Positions 57,335 through 64,000 of a stretch of DNA of 64,000 nucleotides are shown here, in pieces. The stretch's first letter is position 1; each line of letters begins with the position of its first letter. Source of the DNA: Prado023 sp963700475 (lineage in GTDB: Bacteria > Actinomycetota > Actinomycetes > S36-B12 > CAIYMF01); NCBI GenBank assembly GCA_963700475.1, contig CAVOXR010000007.1, positions 124,001 through 188,000 on the forward strand. The letters run 5' to 3'. Position numbers and translations under genes: made by a program. The notes beneath the pieces were generated by a model. The model searched no databases, was not told the origin of the DNA, and worked only from the letters and a program-made list of their open reading frames with translations.

Positions 57335-57795
57335 GCCGGCATGACCACCACGCGTCGGGACGCGCCCTCGCCCTCGCTCTCGCTTCGCAGGCCTGCGTCT
57401 GCCACCACGTCGTGGACGACCTTGCGCTCAAAGGCGGTCATGGGGGCGAGCTTGACCGGCTCGCCCGTCCGCTTCACGTCAGCGACAGCGCGCTCCCCGA
57501 GCTCGGCGAGCTCGCGGCGACGTGCGGCGCGGAAGCCGGCGATATCCAGCATGAGGCGGCTTCGCTCGCCGGTCTCCCGGGTGACCGCGAGCCTGGTGAG
57601 CTCCTGGAGGGCATCCAGGACCTTGCCGTCGGGTCCCACCAGGTCATCGAGGTCACCTCCGACGATGGAGACCATCGCGCGATCGCGCTCCACGTCCATG
57701 TCGATGTCGCCGTCGAGATCGGCGATGTCCAGCAGCGCCTCCAGGTAGTCGGCCGCGACATCGCCCTCGCGCTCAAGCTCTGACTTGTTGCTCAT
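57331..57795 (-). CDS. jag: Jag/KhpB-like KH-R3H RNA-binding protein
   Basis: 154 residues. A KH-like domain (DIDMDVERDRAMVSIVGGDLDDLVGPDGKVLDALQELTRL) and an R3H domain (about 90-154: RRELAELGERAVADVKRTGEPVKLAPMTAFERKVVHDVV). The Jag_N domain of Firmicute homologues is missing, as is usual in actinobacteria. GGAGGA precedes the ATG at 57795. It is between yidC and rsmG in a conserved run. Confidence 0.92.
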   Translation of the reverse strand: MSNKSELEREGDVAADYLEALLDIADLDGDIDMDVERDRAMVSIVGGDLDDLVGPDGKVLDALQELTRLAVTRETGERSRLMLDIAGFRAARRRELAELGERAVADVKRTGEPVKLAPMTAFERKVVHDVVADAGLRSESEGEGASRRVVVMPA

Positions 57796-57820
57796 AGTTC
57801 CTCCAGTCGTGCCTCGATGG

Positions 57821-58783
57821 TCAGCTGGACTTGGGTGGTGGTCCCGTCCGCTTGCTCCGAGGCTGCTTCTTCGGCTGGGTGCGGCCGGCCGGCTTCTCCT
57901 CGGCGACGACCTCCCCCACGATCACTGCGGTAGAACCGGACGATTCCGGCGTAACGGGCAGGCCCTTCTTGGCCGCCTTCGCAGCCTTGCGGGCCGCCGC
58001 CGCCTCGGCGGCCGGCGTCCCCGGCTGCGGGTTGTTCCGGATGACCCAGAACTGCTGGCCCATGGTCCAGAGGTTGGTGGTGAACCAGTAGATGAGCACA
58101 CCGATCGGGAAGTTCAAGCCACCGAGGGCGAACATCACCGGGAAGATGTACATCATGATCTTCATCTGCTGAGCGATCGGGTTGTCGCTCGCGGTGTTCT
58201 TCAGCAGCAACTGGCGCTGGGTGATGAAGCTGGTCACCGACATCAGGATGATCAGGATGACGGCAAGGATCTTGGTGTTGGTCGGGTTGGGGGTCTCCGC
58301 GGCACGGGCGAACGTCCCGTAGAGCGGGACACCGAAGATCTCCGCGTCATGGAAGGACGTGAGCAGGTACTGGTACTGCGGCCAGGCGAACACGCCGACC
58401 GGCTTCTCCTGGGCAGCACCTTGAAGCACCCGGAACAGGGCGAAGAAGATGGGTGACTGGGCCAGGATCGGCAGGCACGAGGACAGCGGGTTCGTACCGG
58501 TGTCCTTGTAGAGCGCCATCATCTCCTGGGACTGGCGTTCCTTGTCCCCGGCGTACTTGGCCTGGATCTCCTTGAGCTGCGGCTGGATCGCCTGCATGTT
58601 GCGCTGCGCCCGGATCTGCTTGACGAACAGCGGGATCAGCAGGATCCGGATCAGGACGACCAGGCCGACGATCGCGAACGTCCAGGACCACCCGCTGTCC
58701 TCGCCCCAGAACAGGGAGAAGAACTGGTGGAACTTCACGAGGATCCACGAGACTGCGTCGAGCAGCCATTGCCAGAGGAACAC
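57821..58783 (-). CDS. yidC: Membrane protein insertase YidC
   Basis: 320 residues. The 60KD_IMP domain: helices at the N-terminus (WTFAIVGLVVLIRILLIPLFVKQIRAQRNMQAIQPQL), the cytosolic coiled loop (MMALYKDTGTNPLSSCLPILAQSPIFFALFRVL), IFPVMFALGGLNFPIGVLIYWFTTNLW, and a basic C-terminal tail rich in Lys/Pro that may bind ribosomes. No large periplasmic P1 domain, as in Gram-positives. GTG start 58783, 3 bp after the yidD stop. Confidence 0.94.
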   Translation of the reverse strand: MFLWQWLLDAVSWILVKFHQFFSLFWGEDSGWSWTFAIVGLVVLIRILLIPLFVKQIRAQRNMQAIQPQLKEIQAKYAGDKERQSQEMMALYKDTGTNPLSSCLPILAQSPIFFALFRVLQGAAQEKPVGVFAWPQYQYLLTSFHDAEIFGVPLYGTFARAAETPNPTNTKILAVILIILMSVTSFITQRQLLLKNTASDNPIAQQMKIMMYIFPVMFALGGLNFPIGVLIYWFTTNLWTMGQQFWVIRNNPQPGTPAAEAAAARKAAKAAKKGLPVTPESSGSTAVIVGEVVAEEKPAGRTQPKKQPRSKRTGPPPKSS

Positions 58784-58786
58784 GAA

Positions 58787-59122
58787 CTAGCTCCCTACTC
58801 GTTGCGTGGTGGGACGGACGTCCTTACCACCCCGCCAGCTCCCCTTGGCCGGCACATGATCGATCCCACCGGGGGACCAGGGGTTGCAGCGCACCAGCCG
58901 TCCGACGGAAAGGAGGAACCCCTTGACCGGCCCGTGGGTGCGTACCGCCCCCAGAGCATAAGCCGAACACGAGGGGTAGTAGCGACAGGACGGCCCGGAG
59001 AGCGGCGAGATGAACCGCTGGTAGCCACGAATCCCGCCCACGAGCACGAGGGACAGCAGGCGTCCAAGGGTCATGTCCCATGCACGACGTGCTGCCGATC
59101 CGAGTCCTTGGCCCTGTGTCAC
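58787..59122 (-). CDS. yidD: Membrane protein insertion efficiency factor YidD
   Basis: 111 residues. IRGYQRFISPLSGPSCRYYPSCSAYALGAV, a short cysteine-containing motif (CRYYPSCSAY), and LSVGRLVRCNPWSPGGID, all standard. GTG start overlaps the rnpA stop by 4 bp (GTGA at 59119-59122). It supports YidC-dependent insertion. Full length. Confidence 0.93.
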   Translation of the reverse strand: MTQGQGLGSAARRAWDMTLGRLLSLVLVGGIRGYQRFISPLSGPSCRYYPSCSAYALGAVRTHGPVKGFLLSVGRLVRCNPWSPGGIDHVPAKGSWRGGKDVRPTTQRVGS

Positions 59123-59496
59123 TGGGTCACCACCTGCAGCGTCCCTGCGTCCTGTCCCAGCCTGGACATGACCCGCCTGAGACTCGACGACAGGTCGAGG
59201 GCCAATTCCGCGCCGGACGCACCGGCTGAGGCCGGCAGCGCCCTGACGACCACGTCTGTTCCGGCCGGTAGCTCCTCGAGGTGGGCAACCATCAGGTGCC
59301 GCAGCTGCCGGGTCACCCGATTGCGTACCACCGAGCCGCCCACGGAGCGCCCCACGACGAAACCCGCTCGAGCGGGTGTGGAGGATTCCGAGGCCCGAGC
59401 ATGCACCACCACGGTGCGTGAGGCAGCCCGGGAACCCCCGCGCATCACGACGCGGAAGTCCTCAGCGCGTCGGATCCTTCGACGCCCGGGCAGCAC
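59119..59496 (-). CDS. rnpA: Ribonuclease P protein component
   Basis: 125 residues. RIRRAEDFRVVMRGGSR, then AGFVVGRSVGGSVVRNRVTRQLRHLM (the conserved RNR motif region) and VVVRALPASAG. It completes RNase P for tRNA 5' processing. The GTG at 59496 is chosen as the family N-terminus (VLPGRRRI); the frame extends to 59655 antisense to rpmH. It is 14 bp after rpmH and overlaps yidD by 4 bp. Confidence 0.92.
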   Translation of the reverse strand: MLPGRRRIRRAEDFRVVMRGGSRAASRTVVVHARASESSTPARAGFVVGRSVGGSVVRNRVTRQLRHLMVAHLEELPAGTDVVVRALPASAGASGAELALDLSSSLRRVMSRLGQDAGTLQVVTQ

Positions 59497-59510
59497 GAAC
59501 GGCTCGGCTA

Positions 59511-59645
59511 CTAGGCCGAGATACGAGTGCGACCCTTGCCGCGCCGCGCGGCGAGCACGGCACGACCCGCCCGGGTGCTCATGCGGGTGCGGAACCCGTG
59601 CGTGCGGGCGCGCCGACGGTTGTTCGGCTGGAAAGTGCGCTTCAT
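59511..59645 (-). CDS. rpmH: 50S ribosomal protein L34
   Basis: 44 residues: starts MKRTFQPNNRRRARTHGFR and ends ARRGKGRTRISA. It is too short for ordinary ORF cut-offs but unmistakable. AAGGATGAG lies just before the ATG at 59645. The -35/-10 pair at 59733-59762 is its promoter. It is divergent from dnaA. Confidence 0.96.
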   Translation of the reverse strand: MKRTFQPNNRRRARTHGFRTRMSTRAGRAVLAARRGKGRTRISA

Positions 59646-59732
59646 GGCGTCTCATCCTTGCGGCTGGGTGATCTCGGACGAAGAGCCTTCGGCATGGACA
59701 GCGCTGGCCGGACGGACCTCTTCCTGGGTACT

Positions 59733-59762
59733 AAGGTACGCAACCGCCTGAGGACGGGTCAA
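59733..59762 (-). promoter_or_regulatory. rpmH promoter
   Basis: On the minus strand, TTGACC (59762-59757), an 18-nt spacer and TACCTT (59738-59733). It is the best sigma-A-type pair in the 332-bp gap between rpmH and dnaA. The same gap holds the dnaA promoter candidate and two partial DnaA boxes; I see no other gene in it. Confidence 0.6.
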
Positions 59763-59872
59763 ACGCGCGTGCGCCGAGCACCGGCCCACGGGTCCCGCCC
59801 GACGCCGCGAGGGACCAGCGGATGGCTGCGAGCACGCTCGAACAGGACGCTGGTCGGAGGCGGTGTGGAACC

Positions 59873-59914
59873 TGTGGAAAACTCTTGCACGCCAGCGCCC
59901 GCGGGGCATAGGTT
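59873..59914 (+). promoter_or_regulatory. dnaA promoter with an overlapping partial DnaA box
   Basis: TTGCAC (59885-59890), 18-nt spacer, TAGGTT (59909-59914), with TGTGGAAAA (59873-59881) just before the -35. The box deviates from TGTGGATAA/CAA at one position, a plausible autoregulatory site. Confidence 0.5.
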
Positions 59915-59977
59915 CGCCGGGTTGTCCGCGGTGCGGATCATGGCGTCGGTACGCACGGCGAGGAAAGAGGCTCACAC

Positions 59978-61402
59978 GTGGATGACACTGCAGACCCGGC
60001 CGAGATCTGGGCCAGCGCGATCAGCTCGCTGGACAGCACGGCCCTGAGCCGCTCCCACAGGGCATTCCTGCAGTTGTCCCGCCTCGTGAACGTCTACGGG
60101 AGTGTGGCGGTCCTGGCCGCGCCGAACCCGTTCGCCAAGGACGTCCTGGAGTCCCACCTGCGACCGCCCATCGAGAACTCCCTTGCCGCCCTCCTGGGTC
60201 GCGACATCAGCCTTGCGGTCACAGTCGACCCGTCCCTCGACGTCGATGACGACCTGGCCGACATCTGGGCTGACTCCACCTACGCCGACCGGCCCACGGA
60301 TCCGACCGGACCCCAGCCGGTCGTGCGTCCCGGAGCTCGCGCCACCGAGGCCAAGCCGGAGCAGTCTGCGCGCCTGAACCCGCGCTACACGTTCGACACG
60401 TTCGTCGCCGGCGCCAGCAACCGGTTCGCCCATGCGGCCGCCGTTGCCGTTGCCGAGCAACCCGCGCGCAGCTACAACCCGCTGGTGATCTACGGGGAGT
60501 CCGGGCTGGGCAAGACCCACCTGCTGCACGCCATCGGCCACTACACGCAGATGCTCTACTCGGGAACACGTGTGCGCTACGTGTCCAGCGAGGAGTTCAC
60601 CAACGAGTTCATCAACTCGATCCGCGACGACGCCGCCCTGCAGTTCCAGCGCCGGTACCGCGACGTCGACGTCCTGCTCGTGGACGACATCCAGTTCCTG
60701 TCGGGCAAGGTGCAGACGCAGGAGGAGTTCTTCCACACCTTCAACACCCTGCACAACGCCAACAAGCAGATCGTCATCACCTCCGACATCGCGCCGAACA
60801 GGCTCAAGGACTTCGAGGACCGCATGCGCACGCGGTTCGGCTGGGGGCTGACCACCGACATCCAGCCGCCCGACCTCGAGACCCGGATCGCCATCCTGCG
60901 CCGCAAGACCGACCAGGAGGGGATCACCGTCCCGGCCGACGTGCTGGAGTACATCGCCAGCAAGATCTCGCGGAACATCCGTGAGCTCGAGGGAGCGCTC
61001 ATCCGCGTGACGGCCTTCGCCAGCCTGAGCAAGCGCCCCGTGGACCTCAGCCTCGCGGAGGAGGTCCTGCGCAACGTCATCCCGAACGAGGCCGGTCCCG
61101 AGATCACGGCCCCGGCGATCATGCTGGAGACGGCCAAGTTCTACTCCGTGACCATCGACGACCTCACGGGGCAGTCCCGGTCGAGGACCCTGGTCACCGC
61201 GCGCCAGGTGGCCATGTACCTGTGCCGGGAGCTCACCGACCTGTCCCTGCCCAAGATCGGCGAGCTGTTCGGCGGCCGCGATCACACGACGGTCATGCAC
61301 GCCGACCGCAAGATCCGCACGCTCATGGCCGAGCGGCGCTCGCTCTACAACTCGGTCATGGACCTCACCGCCCGGATCCGGGCCTCCGCCGCCACCCGCT
61401 GA
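59978..61402 (+). CDS. dnaA: Chromosomal replication initiator DnaA
   Basis: 474 residues. Domain I (WASAISSLDSTALSRSHRAFL), a Pro-rich domain II (about 90-135), AAA+ domain III with Walker A GESGLGKTH (173-181) and Walker B LLVDDIQF (233-240), the arginine finger region DRMRTRFGWGL, and domain IV with FGGRDHTTVMHADRKI (about 431-446). It initiates replication at oriC. GTG start after GAAAGAGG. Its domain II is short compared with Streptomyces. Confidence 0.97.
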   Translation: MDDTADPAEIWASAISSLDSTALSRSHRAFLQLSRLVNVYGSVAVLAAPNPFAKDVLESHLRPPIENSLAALLGRDISLAVTVDPSLDVDDDLADIWADSTYADRPTDPTGPQPVVRPGARATEAKPEQSARLNPRYTFDTFVAGASNRFAHAAAVAVAEQPARSYNPLVIYGESGLGKTHLLHAIGHYTQMLYSGTRVRYVSSEEFTNEFINSIRDDAALQFQRRYRDVDVLLVDDIQFLSGKVQTQEEFFHTFNTLHNANKQIVITSDIAPNRLKDFEDRMRTRFGWGLTTDIQPPDLETRIAILRRKTDQEGITVPADVLEYIASKISRNIRELEGALIRVTAFASLSKRPVDLSLAEEVLRNVIPNEAGPEITAPAIMLETAKFYSVTIDDLTGQSRSRTLVTARQVAMYLCRELTDLSLPKIGELFGGRDHTTVMHADRKIRTLMAERRSLYNSVMDLTARIRASAATR

Positions 61403-61833
61403 CGTCATCCGGCCTGTGGATGACATGCGGGATGGACGCGGCGTGTCATCCCGCACTGGGCCTCCAACCTGTGGATGGGGTCGCCGTGTGCTGTGTGTGG
61501 CCCTCGCTTTCCACGAATCACATCGGTCCGACTCAGCTGCGCCCACAGGGCCTGTGGCCCACGACACGCGCCGTGACCTGCGCTGATGGCGGTTGTCCCC
61601 AGGATCCACAGCACCTACTACGAAGACTCCATCTACTTAGGGATGATTCGATGAACCGCCCTAAGGGACGGTCGGCCTGTGGATGACCCTCACACGGACC
61701 TCCGAGGTCCATCCAGGGGCGATGGCCAGCGACTCGCCGTCCCGGTCGGCGCGGGTGTCGCCGCGGCGGTGCATCACCGTGTCACAGGCTCGTCGTAGGG
61801 TGACCCAGCAGAGAGCACATCCAGGAGGAGTTC
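61403..61833. other. Candidate oriC (dnaA-dnaN spacer)
   Basis: 431 bp with no gene. It holds divergent DnaA-box-like sites TGTGGATGA (61415-61423), TGTGGATGG (61470-61478), TTGTCCCCA (61593-61601) and TGTGGATGA (61678-61686), but no exact consensus box. The most AT-rich part is about 61610-61660 and includes the dyad CTTAGGG/CCCTAAG (61636-61642, 61659-61665), a candidate unwinding element. TGCGGGATG/CATCCCGCA (61426-61455) may be the dnaA terminator. GGACCT/AGGTCC (61696-61710) is a small hairpin before dnaN. Confidence 0.75.
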
Positions 61834-62976
61834 GTGAAGTTCCGCGTCGACCGTGACCAGTTCGCTGATGCCGTGGCCTGGGCCGGACGCACCGTGCCCA
61901 CCCGGCCTGCTCTGCCGATGCTCTCGGGGCTGCGCCTCGAGTGTGTGGACGGTGCTGATCCGAAGGTGTCCATCGCCAGCTACGACTACGAGGTCTCCGG
62001 ACGGGTCGAGGTCGCTGCCGACGTCACCAGCGCCGGTGTTGCCCTGGTCAACGGCCGCCTGCTGGTCGACATCGCCCGCTCATTGCCCGCGCAGCCCGTG
62101 GACATCGAGATCGAGGGCACGAGGCTGCGCGTGCGGTGCGGCAGGGCCTCCTTCGAGCTGCCCACGCTCCCGGTCGAGGAGTACCCCCCGCTGCCGGCCA
62201 TGCCCGACCCCAGCGGGAGCGTTCCGGGCACCGTGCTGGCCGGCGCCGTCGCGCAGGTGGCAGTCGCCGCAGGGCGCGACGACGCACTGCCGTTCCTCAC
62301 CGGCGTCCGGGTTGAGGTCGACGGCGACCAGGTGACGTTGGCTGCCACCGACCGCTACCGACTGGCAGTGCGCACGTTCTCGTGGAGCCCTCAGACTCCC
62401 GACTTCAGTGCGGCCGCCCTCGTTCCTGCGCGCACCCTCGCCGACACGGCCAAGGCCCTGGCGCACGCTGACGAGGTCCACCTGGCCTTCGGGTCCGCAG
62501 CGCTGGGCGAGGGTCTGCTCGGCATCGAGGGCCTGGACCGGCGCACGACAACCCGCCTGCTGGAGGGGGACTTCCCGAAGTACCGGGCGCTGCTGCCCTC
62601 CGAGTCGCCCACGGTCGCACGGGTCGAGACGGCCGCGCTCACGGAGGCCGTGAAGCGCGTCGCGCTCGTTGCCGAGCGCTCGAGTGCGGTGAAGATGATC
62701 TTCAACGGGCAGGAGCTCGTGCTGGAGGCCGGGACCGGCGATGACGCCATCGGCCTCGACGCGATCGAGTGCGTCCTGACCGGAGAGCCGATGGAGCGGA
62801 TTGCGTTCAACCCCGGGTACCTCCTCGAGGGCCTGGCCGCGATCTCGAAGCCCGTGACCAACATGGCCTTCACGAACGCGAACAAGCCCGCCGTGCTCAC
62901 CGGGGCCGTGAGCTTCGACGCGGACGCCTCCGATGACTACCTGTACCTGTTGATGCCCGTCCGCCTGCCTTCCTAG
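61834..62976 (+). CDS. dnaN: DNA polymerase III sliding clamp (beta subunit)
   Basis: 380 residues, three-domain clamp: MKFRVDRDQFADAVAWAGRTVPTRPALPMLSGLRL, LPFLTGVRVEVDGDQVTLAATDRYRLAVRTF and the C-terminal FTNANKPAVLTGA, DDYLYLLMPVRL. GTG start at 61834 with GGAGGAG upstream. It is 1 bp before recF. No gnd-like gene is inserted between them. Confidence 0.97.
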   Translation: MKFRVDRDQFADAVAWAGRTVPTRPALPMLSGLRLECVDGADPKVSIASYDYEVSGRVEVAADVTSAGVALVNGRLLVDIARSLPAQPVDIEIEGTRLRVRCGRASFELPTLPVEEYPPLPAMPDPSGSVPGTVLAGAVAQVAVAAGRDDALPFLTGVRVEVDGDQVTLAATDRYRLAVRTFSWSPQTPDFSAAALVPARTLADTAKALAHADEVHLAFGSAALGEGLLGIEGLDRRTTTRLLEGDFPKYRALLPSESPTVARVETAALTEAVKRVALVAERSSAVKMIFNGQELVLEAGTGDDAIGLDAIECVLTGEPMERIAFNPGYLLEGLAAISKPVTNMAFTNANKPAVLTGAVSFDADASDDYLYLLMPVRLPS

Positions 62977-62977
62977 C

Positions 62978-64000
62978 GTGCACGTCACCCATCTCGGCCT
63001 GGTCGACTTCCGGTCCTACGGGGCCGTGGAGCTGGACCTCCCGGCCGGGGTGACGACCTTCGTGGGGGCCAACGGGCAGGGCAAGACCAACCTCGTCGAG
63101 GCGATCGGGTACGCGTGCTCGTTGCGCTCGCACCGGGTGGCGACCGACGCCCCACTGGTGCGCCAGGGCGCCGAGCGAGCCGTGGTCCGGGTCCATGCCG
63201 ACCGGGGCGGGCGTGAGGTTGTCGTCGAGCTGGAGATCACACCGGGCAGGGCCAACCGGGCCCGACTGAACCGGTCACCCGTACCTCGCCAGCGCGATGT
63301 CCTGGGTCAGGTGTCCCGGGTTCTCTTCGCCCCGGAGGACCTCTTCCTGGTCAAGGGGGATCCCGGTGAACGTCGCACCTACCTCGACGAGCTCACCGTC
63401 GCCCTCGCACCGCGTTTCGATGCCGTGCTGTCCGACCTGGAGCGGGTCCTACGACAACGCAACTCCCTGCTGAAGTCAGCCTCGGCCCTGCGTGGCGGGG
63501 GTGCCCGCAGCAGGTCGGCAGCCGAGGCGACCCTGTCCATCTGGGACGACCAGCTTGCTGCCCTGTCCGCCGACGTGATCTCCGCGAGGGCCGCGCTCGT
63601 CGAGCGACTGACCCTGCCCCTGTCCGAGTCCTACCGTGCGGTCGCCCCGGGTGACCGGGACCCACGGGCCCTCATCGAATACGTGCCGGGTGTGCCGCAG
63701 GCTCAGGGACTCGGGCGCGAGGAGCTGGTCGAGCGGGTGCGCGATGCCCTGCTGGCCCGACGTGACGAGGAGTTCGCGCGCGGGATCACCCTGGTGGGAC
63801 CGCATCGCGACGAGCTGGCGGTGTCCTTGCACGGGATGCCCGTGCGCGGGTATGCCTCCCATGGGGAGTCCTGGTCCATGGCCCTGGCCCTTCGGCTGGC
63901 GTCCTATGACATTGTCCGTGCCGAGGCTGGACTCGGCGGGGAGCCGGTGCTGATCCTCGACGACGTCTTCGCCGAACTCGACGCCGACCGCAGGGAGCGC
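62978..64000 (+). CDS. recF: DNA replication and repair protein RecF (3' end beyond the window)
   Basis: At least 341 residues; it runs off the window with no stop. VHVTHLGLVDFRSYGAVELDL, Walker A GANGQGKTN (30-38), LFAPEDLFLVKGDPGERRTYLDE, the ABC signature region SHGESWSMALALRLASYD and Walker B PVLILDDVFAELD. It is an SMC-type ATPase that loads RecA at gaps. GTG start at 62978 immediately after dnaN. Confidence 0.96.
   Translation, partial: MHVTHLGLVDFRSYGAVELDLPAGVTTFVGANGQGKTNLVEAIGYACSLRSHRVATDAPLVRQGAERAVVRVHADRGGREVVVELEITPGRANRARLNRSPVPRQRDVLGQVSRVLFAPEDLFLVKGDPGERRTYLDELTVALAPRFDAVLSDLERVLRQRNSLLKSASALRGGGARSRSAAEATLSIWDDQLAALSADVISARAALVERLTLPLSESYRAVAPGDRDPRALIEYVPGVPQAQGLGREELVERVRDALLARRDEEFARGITLVGPHRDELAVSLHGMPVRGYASHGESWSMALALRLASYDIVRAEAGLGGEPVLILDDVFAELDADRRER

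Overview
The window is 64 kb of GC-rich chromosome from an actinomycete-type bacterium, running up to and across the replication origin. The evidence is the synteny (ino1/padR, ponA-type PBP, rpsF-ssb-rpsR-rplI, dnaB, the pknB-pbpA-rodA-pstP-fhaB-fhaA cell-wall cluster, pcnA-nudix-DUF6049-murJ, trxB-trxA-cwlM, parB-rsmG-jag-yidC-yidD-rnpA-rpmH-dnaA-dnaN-recF), a mycothiol-dependent-isomerase-like gene, PknB with PASTA repeats, and many genes that start 6-7 nt after a TANNNT -10 box, as in leaderless actinobacterial transcripts. I cannot name a species. There are no insertion sequences, prophages or CRISPR arrays; this is ordinary core chromosome with local oddities.

Layout. 0-6 kb: small metabolic and accessory genes (DUF2237, two medium-chain reductases, a beta-propeller-like protein, an ACT-domain protein, DUF2200, YkvA-like, DinB/MDMPI-like). 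6-12 kb: dnaB, a low-molecular-weight phosphatase, an L,D-transpeptidase, and the rpsF-ssb-rpsR-rplI operon. 12-18 kb: cell-wall genes (FemX-like, racemase-like, GT87-like membrane protein, class A PBP). 18-30 kb: DUF5318, Fpg/Nei, a galE with a large insertion, the pknB-pbpA-rodA-pstP-fhaB-fhaA operon and an MFS protein. 30-38 kb: ino1-padR, a CoA transferase, a secreted lysozyme-like protein, a DHA2 exporter, tRNA-Leu and an acyltransferase. 38-47 kb: pcnA, NUDIX, DUF6049, murJ and a separate pseudokinase. 47-50 kb: trxB-trxA-cwlM. 50-54 kb: a frameshifted phospholipase-D-like gene, a small membrane protein, an aminotransferase and a Ddl-like ligase. 54-64 kb: an HTH protein, parB, rsmG, jag, yidC, yidD, rnpA, rpmH, dnaA, oriC, dnaN and recF (cut by the window edge).

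How it fits together. Most of the window serves replication and chromosome segregation, or peptidoglycan synthesis and its phosphorylation control: PknB/PstP, the phosphopeptide readers FhaA/FhaB, the flippase MurJ with its pseudokinase partner, CwlM, PBPs, RodA, FemX-like and Ddl-like enzymes.

The most unusual points are near the origin. No parA lies between rsmG and parB, where it normally sits. An uncharacterised HTH/coiled-coil gene sits next to parB. The 8-mer GACCTAGG recurs four times around these two genes, twice inside near-identical 16-bp promoter elements. Consensus DnaA boxes are missing from the dnaA-dnaN spacer but present at dnaB, at parB and between parB and the HTH gene. Other oddities are an Ala-rich insertion of about 105 residues in GalE, an MviN-type protein split into MurJ plus a free pseudokinase, and the frameshifted PLD gene.
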